From Erysipelothrix sp. (GTDB lineage: Bacteria; Bacillota_I; Bacilli_A; Erysipelotrichales; Erysipelotrichaceae), in contig JAAYNU010000200.1 in the NCBI GenBank assembly GCA_012520695.1, positions 1-11,844 on the forward strand: 11,844 nt of DNA. The letters are read 5' to 3'. The position numbers and the translations under genes were made by a program. The notes beneath the pieces were generated by a model. It saw nothing but the letters and a program-made list of their open reading frames with translations, was not told where the DNA came from and made no database searches. This document shows positions 7,761 to 11,844 of the stretch, in pieces (the first letter of the stretch is position 1; every line of letters starts with the position of its first letter).

Positions 7761-10346
7761 TTATTGATTCAGTTGTTCTTCCACAAGATTCAGTTGACGA
7801 ATATACTCATCTAACTTATCTTGTTCTTCTTTTACTTTTTCAGCCGGTGCTTTAGACGTAAAGCGCTCATTGGAGAGCATACCCTGAGCACGAGCTATTT
7901 CTTTCTTAAGAGTTTCTTGTGATTTTAAGAGCGATGCAAGCAAGGCTTCCGTATCCACAAGTTCCTCATTAATGAAACACACAGAACCCCCATTAATAGG
8001 CTGTGTTAATGATTTTTGTGTTTCAGTGATTGTGACTTTCGCCATGTTTTGAAGCATGGTTTGAATCATCTTAGTAAATTCATAAGGATTATTGTTTGAA
8101 TCCAACACCGATACCTCAAGTGGTTTCGATGGTTTCACATCATAGCTAACGCGTGTTTCACGAATTTGAGTGATCGCAGAGATCATGAACTCCACTTGTG
8201 ATAAATCACTTGAATCAACAGGATTAACTATAGGCCATGACGCCAAGTTAATACTCTCTTCAGTATTTGGAAGTGATTGATAAATTTCTTCAGTAACAAA
8301 TGGCATGAAAGGATGAAGAACAATCACGATGTTCTTCAGCATCGTATATAACGTTGCCTTCGCAGCGTATTGGATTTCTTCATCTTCTGATTGAAGACCC
8401 GACTTACTGAGCTCAATATACCAGCTGCAGAAATCATCCCATACAAAGCGCGTTAATGTATTACCAACGAATCCGTATTCATATTTATCCATGTTGCGAT
8501 TCACCAGTTCAAGTGTTTCATTAAACTTATGAATGATGTAACGATCCACTTGAGTCAACTTAGCTTTTTCAATATCATAGAACTCACCATCGATATGCAT
8601 GTGCACAAAGCGAGCCGCATTCCAGATCTTATTGATGAAGTTCCATGAGGACTCAACCTTTTCAGGGATGTATCGCATATCTTGACCTGGAGTGGAGTTC
8701 GTTGTGAGGAAATAACGCAGTGCATCAACACCGTGTTCTTCAATCACATCCATTGGATCCACACCATTACCCAGTGACTTACTCATTTTAAGACCCTTTT
8801 CATCACGAATGAGTCCGTGAATTAAAGCATCCTTGAATGGAGCCGCATCAGTAAAGTAACGAGCTTGGAATGCCATACGCGCAACCCAGAAGAAGATAAT
8901 GTCATATCCTGTTACAAGAACGTTGGTTGGATAGAAACGTTTGAAATCATCTGTTTCCTCAGGCCAACCCATTGTACTGAAGGGCCATAGCGCAGATGAG
9001 AACCATGTATCAAGTACATCTTCATCTTGACGCCAGTTTTCAATATCTTCAGGCGCATCTAAACCAACATAGATTTCCTCAGTTTCCTTATGGAACCATG
9101 CAGGAATTCGGTGTCCCCACCATAGCTGACGGGAAATACACCAGTCCTCAATGTTCTCTAACCATTGGTTAAAGATATTATCAAAGCGCTCAGGATAGAA
9201 TGTAATGCCATCCGATTCTTGATGTTTGATAACTTCTTGGGCTAATGGCTTCATCTTCACAAACCATTGTTTGGATAAGTAAGGTTCCACAATAACGTCC
9301 GTGCGCTCAGAGTGCCCTACTTGGTGCACGTGCGTCTCAATTGAATGGACTTTACCTTGTTCACGGATATACTCAACTAAGGCCTTACGAGCCTCAAATC
9401 GCTCCATACCAGCAAACTGATGCGCAAGTTCATTCATTGTTCCATCGGGATTCATACAGTTCGGCATTTCTAAGCCGTATTTCTCACCAATCACAAAGTC
9501 ATTTGGATCATGGGCAGGAGTACACTTCATAACACCCGTACCAAATTCAATATCAATGTAATCATCTGTGATGATTGGCAGTGATTGTCCGTTAGCAGGG
9601 TTTATAGCGTGTTTACCTATAAGATGCGTATAACGCTCATCTTCAGGGTGAACAACCAAGCACACATCCCCAAACATTGTTTCAGGACGTGTTGTTGAAA
9701 TGAGTAGTGATTCACCTGTCTCTTCAACAGTATAGTCAAAGGTATAGAATTTTCCTTCAACTTCCTTATGAATTACTTCAATGTTTGAAAGTGCAGTTTG
9801 CGCTTCAACATCCCAGTTAATAATGCGGTAACCTTGGAATATCAGACCATCATTGTAAAGATCAACGAAAACCTTTGTGACAGAGTCATTGAGACCCGAA
9901 TCCAGCGTAAACCTTTCACGAGAGTAGTCTAGTGAAAGACCCAGCTTAGACCATTGCTGGCGAATTCTCTTTGCATAGTCGTCTTTCCATTCCCATGATT
10001 TCTTCAAGAATTCATCGCGCCCTAAGTCATAGCGAGATACGCCTTCTTCACGAAGTTTTTTCTCAACGACAGCTTGGGTCGCAATTCCCGCATGGTCCAT
10101 ACCTGGTAGGTATAAAGCATCTTTTCCTAATAAACGGTTGTATCGGATTGCGATATCTTGAAGCGTATTATCCCATGCATGTCCTAGGTGAAGTACACCC
10201 GTTACGTTTGGTGGTGGTATCACGATTGAATACGGTTCTTTCGTTAAGTCAGTTCCCGCTTTAAAGTATTCCTTTTCAACCCATGTTTCGTATTTCCCAG
10301 ACTCAACGTCTAAATGATTATATTTTTGTGCTAGTTCTTTTTTCAT
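7761..10346 (-). CDS. valS: Valyl-tRNA synthetase
   Basis: An 861-residue class I aminoacyl-tRNA synthetase that attaches valine to tRNA-Val. The HIGH motif appears as HLGH at 53-56 in the family block PPPNVTGVLHLGHA. KMSKS is at 520-524. The editing domain that hydrolyses mischarged threonine carries TTRPETMFGD at 218-227 and GTGVMKCTPAHDPND at 269-283. WCISRQLWWGHRIPAW at 402-417 is also diagnostic. The last 60 or so residues form the charged coiled-coil arm typical of ValS, so the protein is full length. AAAGGAG lies seven bases before the ATG at 10346, and the start overlaps the end of the upstream acetyltransferase gene by 29 bases. Both genes lie behind a T-box leader, so expression should rise when the cognate tRNA is uncharged. 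Confidence 0.98.
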   Translation of the reverse strand: MKKELAQKYNHLDVESGKYETWVEKEYFKAGTDLTKEPYSIVIPPPNVTGVLHLGHAWDNTLQDIAIRYNRLLGKDALYLPGMDHAGIATQAVVEKKLREEGVSRYDLGRDEFLKKSWEWKDDYAKRIRQQWSKLGLSLDYSRERFTLDSGLNDSVTKVFVDLYNDGLIFQGYRIINWDVEAQTALSNIEVIHKEVEGKFYTFDYTVEETGESLLISTTRPETMFGDVCLVVHPEDERYTHLIGKHAINPANGQSLPIITDDYIDIEFGTGVMKCTPAHDPNDFVIGEKYGLEMPNCMNPDGTMNELAHQFAGMERFEARKALVEYIREQGKVHSIETHVHQVGHSERTDVIVEPYLSKQWFVKMKPLAQEVIKHQESDGITFYPERFDNIFNQWLENIEDWCISRQLWWGHRIPAWFHKETEEIYVGLDAPEDIENWRQDEDVLDTWFSSALWPFSTMGWPEETDDFKRFYPTNVLVTGYDIIFFWVARMAFQARYFTDAAPFKDALIHGLIRDEKGLKMSKSLGNGVDPMDVIEEHGVDALRYFLTTNSTPGQDMRYIPEKVESSWNFINKIWNAARFVHMHIDGEFYDIEKAKLTQVDRYIIHKFNETLELVNRNMDKYEYGFVGNTLTRFVWDDFCSWYIELSKSGLQSEDEEIQYAAKATLYTMLKNIVIVLHPFMPFVTEEIYQSLPNTEESINLASWPIVNPVDSSDLSQVEFMISAITQIRETRVSYDVKPSKPLEVSVLDSNNNPYEFTKMIQTMLQNMAKVTITETQKSLTQPINGGSVCFINEELVDTEALLASLLKSQETLKKEIARAQGMLSNERFTSKAPAEKVKEEQDKLDEYIRQLNLVEEQLNQ

Positions 10347-10890
10347 TGTATCGCTCCTTTGTTAGTTCGTAAATTGCGGCATCCGCATCACCTTCTGCAG
10401 TGAAGGTTCCCAGTGTTTTAACGCCTATTTTTCTGAATCCAAGTCTTATGGCAACAGCCCCTGATGCAGGGTTATCAACATGATGCTTCAATGACATCAC
10501 TTCAACTCCGTATGTATCGAAGGCAAATTCGAGCATCGCATTACCTGCCTCACTCATGATTCCTTTACCCCAGTAATTACGGTTCAGTGCATAGCCCATT
10601 TCAAAGACACCTGGTTTTTCCAATGGCCAAAAATCGCATGTACCGATCATTGTGTTTGTTTCTTTATCCACGATGACATAACCTTCTGGTTTGCCTTGCG
10701 AAGGACGGGTTAAGAATACGTTCTTAATGACCTCTTGCGTATCTTCTAAGCTTGCGTGTGCTCCAAACAGTGTGTACTTCGCAACGACTGGATCACTTGC
10801 ATAAGCATACATATCTTTCGCATCGTCTAATTCGATTGCGCGAAGGATTAAGCGTTCTGTTTCTAAAACTGGAACTTTATATTTATCCAT
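10318..10890 (-). CDS. GNAT-family N-acetyltransferase, RimJ/RimL type
   Basis: A 190-residue acetyltransferase that would use acetyl-CoA. Family marks are ETERLILRAI at 10-19, the acetyl-CoA pyrophosphate-binding block YWGKGIMSEA at 106-115, and a C-terminal DNPASGAVAIRLGFRKIG at 139-156. The group includes ribosomal-protein N-terminal acetyltransferases and many enzymes of unknown substrate, so the target cannot be named. I chose ATG 10890 because AAGGAG lies ten bases upstream. A longer frame from 10944 would begin inside the T-box terminator and adds 18 residues without family support. It is the first gene after the T-box leader and overlaps the start of valS by 29 bases, so the two are co-transcribed and probably translationally coupled. 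Whether its product has any link to translation is only suggested by position. Confidence 0.85.
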   Translation of the reverse strand: MDKYKVPVLETERLILRAIELDDAKDMYAYASDPVVAKYTLFGAHASLEDTQEVIKNVFLTRPSQGKPEGYVIVDKETNTMIGTCDFWPLEKPGVFEMGYALNRNYWGKGIMSEAGNAMLEFAFDTYGVEVMSLKHHVDNPASGAVAIRLGFRKIGVKTLGTFTAEGDADAAIYELTKERYNEKRTSTKI

Positions 10891-10918
10891 GATTTTAATT
10901 TCTCCTTGTATTGTGTAT

Positions 10919-10956
10919 AAAAAAACAATCTTCCTAAAAAACAAAAGGACGATTGT
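10919..10956 (-). terminator. T-box regulatory terminator
   Basis: On the minus strand ACAATCGTCCT (10956-10946) pairs with AGGAAGATTGT (10935-10925) across a ten-base loop. This gives an 11-bp stem with one G-A mismatch, followed by six Ts (10924-10919). The left arm is shared with the antiterminator, so the two folds exclude each other, as required for T-box control. Confidence 0.8.
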
Positions 10957-11157
10957 ATCGTGGTACCACCTTAATTTATTATCAAAAATATGATAACCTC
11001 ATTGACGCATGATAACGCACGTGTTGCGTGATGACTTACTTAAGTTCACTCATCATTCTCCCAAGCGACATTCAGATTTTTGAAACGATTGCTTTTCACC
11101 CACCAGCAACTCTCTAGACGCTTCAATAACCTTACTAACTTGATCACAGATCTTACG
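10919..11157 (-). ncRNA. T-box leader controlling the GNAT-valS operon
   Basis: The 5' leader fills the 362-base gap between the two divergent genes. In order, on the minus strand: Stem I with the AG-bulge sequence AGAGAG (11115-11110), then a terminal stem GTTGCT/AGCAAT (11110-11105 and 11093-11088) around GGTGGGTGAAA. A small hairpin ACGCA/TGCGT follows, then Stem III TTATCA/TGATAA (10996-10991 and 10984-10979). The antiterminator has helix AAGG/CCTT, the seven-base T-box bulge TGGTACC (10968-10962) and helix ACGAT/ATCGT. The invariant UGGN pairs with the acceptor end of uncharged tRNA. The downstream valS predicts a valine specifier, but I could not place it with confidence: the canonical GAAC context is followed by UUA, while GUA and GUC lie a few bases further on. 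Confidence 0.92.
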
Positions 11158-11160
11158 TTA

Positions 11161-11189
11161 ATTATATCAAATAACAAGATTTATTACAA
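11161..11189 (-). promoter_or_regulatory. Promoter of the T-box GNAT-valS operon
   Basis: On the minus strand TTGTAA (11189-11184) and a perfect TATAAT (11166-11161) are separated by 17 bases. The predicted start near 11154 falls directly at the 5' side of T-box Stem I. It is divergent from the plus-strand promoter at 11203-11231, and the two -35 elements are 13 bases apart. Confidence 0.8.
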
Positions 11190-11202
11190 TATTTCAATTC
11201 GA

Positions 11203-11231
11203 TTGACCCTAAAGTAACAAATGGATATAAT
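11203..11231 (+). promoter_or_regulatory. Promoter of the small ORF and GNAT pair
   Basis: TTGACC (11203-11208) is followed after exactly 17 bases by TATAAT (11226-11231), with a TG two bases further upstream. The transcript would start near 11238, leaving an untranslated leader of only about 15 bases before the ATG at 11253. Confidence 0.8.
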
Positions 11232-11252
11232 TTATAAAGAAAGCGGGTACTT

Positions 11253-11501
11253 ATGAAACGACTCAATGTAATAATTGATAAACCACACCTTATCACCAAA
11301 GAAGAATTAAACATCATCTTAGCAAATGACAATCGCATGAAAAACTGGCCGGATAATTTGATTCCAATTAAAGAGAATAGTGAACAACACCAAGATATTG
11401 TTAATCATATGAATGCACTCTTAAATCAAGAACTCGATTACTCATCGTTCATTAAGATCCTCGATATTTACATCTTGTTTAAAGAAAGTGGAGCTCTGTA
11501 A
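11253..11501 (+). CDS. Hypothetical 82-residue protein
   Basis: I do not recognise this protein. It is small, soluble and mostly predicted helical, with no signal peptide, membrane segment or cysteine. It starts MKRLNVIID and has a charged N-terminal half containing the motif NRMKNWPDNLIPI (about 27-39); its C-terminal half is rich in Leu/Ile (residues 55-77). The ribosome binding site is weak (GCGGG ahead of the ATG), but the strong promoter directly upstream and the one-base gap to the next gene support it as real. It is probably co-translated with the GNAT protein that follows, so a functional partnership is possible but unproven. Confidence 0.7.
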   Translation: MKRLNVIIDKPHLITKEELNIILANDNRMKNWPDNLIPIKENSEQHQDIVNHMNALLNQELDYSSFIKILDIYILFKESGAL

Positions 11502-11502
11502 G

Positions 11503-11844
11503 ATGATTCGTCCATTCGAAACAAAGGATCTCGATGCAATCATGGAAATATGGCTGAACACAAACATCAGGGCACATCATTTCATTGATTCACACTATTG
11601 GAAAGATAATTATGACCTCGTAAAAGAACAGCTGCCAACAGCAAACATAAATGTCTATTTAGAAGGCAATGAAATCCTTGGCTTCATCGGGATCAGTGAA
11701 AACTTTATCGCAGGACTCTTCGTTAAAGAAGGTGTTCAGTCAAGAGGTATTGGAACACAACTTCTTAATTCTGTAAAACAAAGTGTGAACTCATTGAAGC
11801 TTGATGTTTACCAAGAAAATAAACAAGCGATTCAGTTCTATTCA
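11503..11844 (+). CDS. GNAT-family N-acetyltransferase, 3' end beyond window
   Basis: An open frame of 114 codons reaches the window edge without a stop. The ATG at 11503 follows the preceding stop codon by one base, with GTGGAG about eight bases upstream. The protein resembles the YjaB-type branch of the GNAT family: MIRPFETKDLDAIMEIWL at the start, AHHFI at 24-28, an ILGFIGI strand at 58-64, GLFV at 71-74, then the acetyl-CoA-binding motif A QSRGIGTQLL at 79-88 and LDVYQENKQAIQFY at 100-113. About 25-35 C-terminal residues are probably missing. Its substrate is unknown. It is unrelated in orientation to the RimJ-type acetyltransferase at 10318-10890 and belongs to a different branch. Confidence 0.85.
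   Translation, partial: MIRPFETKDLDAIMEIWLNTNIRAHHFIDSHYWKDNYDLVKEQLPTANINVYLEGNEILGFIGISENFIAGLFVKEGVQSRGIGTQLLNSVKQSVNSLKLDVYQENKQAIQFYS

Noticed and set aside
9971..10264. Plus-strand ORF of 97 codons
   Set aside because: It is antisense to valS and has no promoter or ribosome binding site.
10891..10944. N-terminal extension of the RimJ-type acetyltransferase from 10944
   Set aside because: The extra 18 codons lie within the T-box terminator. The start at 10890 has AAGGAG and gives the typical family N-terminus.
11253..11844. GNAT-type toxin-antitoxin pair
   Set aside because: The GNAT resembles a YjaB-like enzyme, and the 82-residue protein does not show a ribbon-helix-helix DNA-binding N-terminus, so the evidence is too thin to call it.

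Overview
The window looks like an ordinary chromosomal segment of a low-GC Gram-positive bacterium (Bacillota). The signs are purine-rich AAGGAG ribosome binding sites, a lipoprotein sugar-binding protein, a T-box leader, a cre-like catabolite site, and a LacI-family regulator of the type found near galactose genes in lactic streptococci and relatives. The class Erysipelotrichia is possible, but I cannot show it from this sequence. Almost every gene is on the minus strand, so the window is described here from right to left.

Right edge (11203-11844, plus strand): a strong promoter drives an unrecognised 82-residue protein and a GNAT acetyltransferase that runs off the window. Back to back with it, on the minus strand, a promoter at 11161-11189 drives a complete T-box leader (about 10919-11157). 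The leader controls a two-gene unit: a RimJ-type GNAT acetyltransferase (10318-10890) followed, with a 29-base overlap, by valS (valyl-tRNA synthetase). A UUCG hairpin ends that unit. Next comes a small DUF2812-like membrane protein with its own putative promoter.

Centre and left (7213 down to 254): a galactose uptake and catabolism cluster. A GalR-like LacI-family repressor (6138-7142) is followed by mglB-mglA-mglC (lipoprotein binding protein, double ATPase, permease of a galactose/glucose ABC importer), then galK (galactokinase) and galM (aldose 1-epimerase). The genes from mglA to galM are spaced by one base or overlap, so the block from mglB to galM is very probably one operon ending at a clear intrinsic terminator (254-277). 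MglBAC would import beta-D-galactose, GalM would convert the beta anomer to alpha, and GalK would phosphorylate it. galT and galE, or another route onward from galactose 1-phosphate, are not in the window.

The most informative non-coding region is the 97-base gap before mglB. It holds a TTGACA/TAGAAT promoter flanked by two near-identical 18-bp palindromes whose centres are 62 bp apart, about six helical turns, which suggests repression by looping. A cre-like site lies inside the promoter spacer. The same TTTACT half-site occurs four times, all in one orientation, just upstream of the repressor gene, which suggests autoregulation.

At the far left edge is the 5' part of a YdeI/OmdA-like gene whose reading frame is broken by an in-frame TAA. 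The expected family sequence resumes directly after it. I found no mobile element, CRISPR array, tRNA or rRNA. I do not see a new multi-gene system; the points of interest are regulatory.
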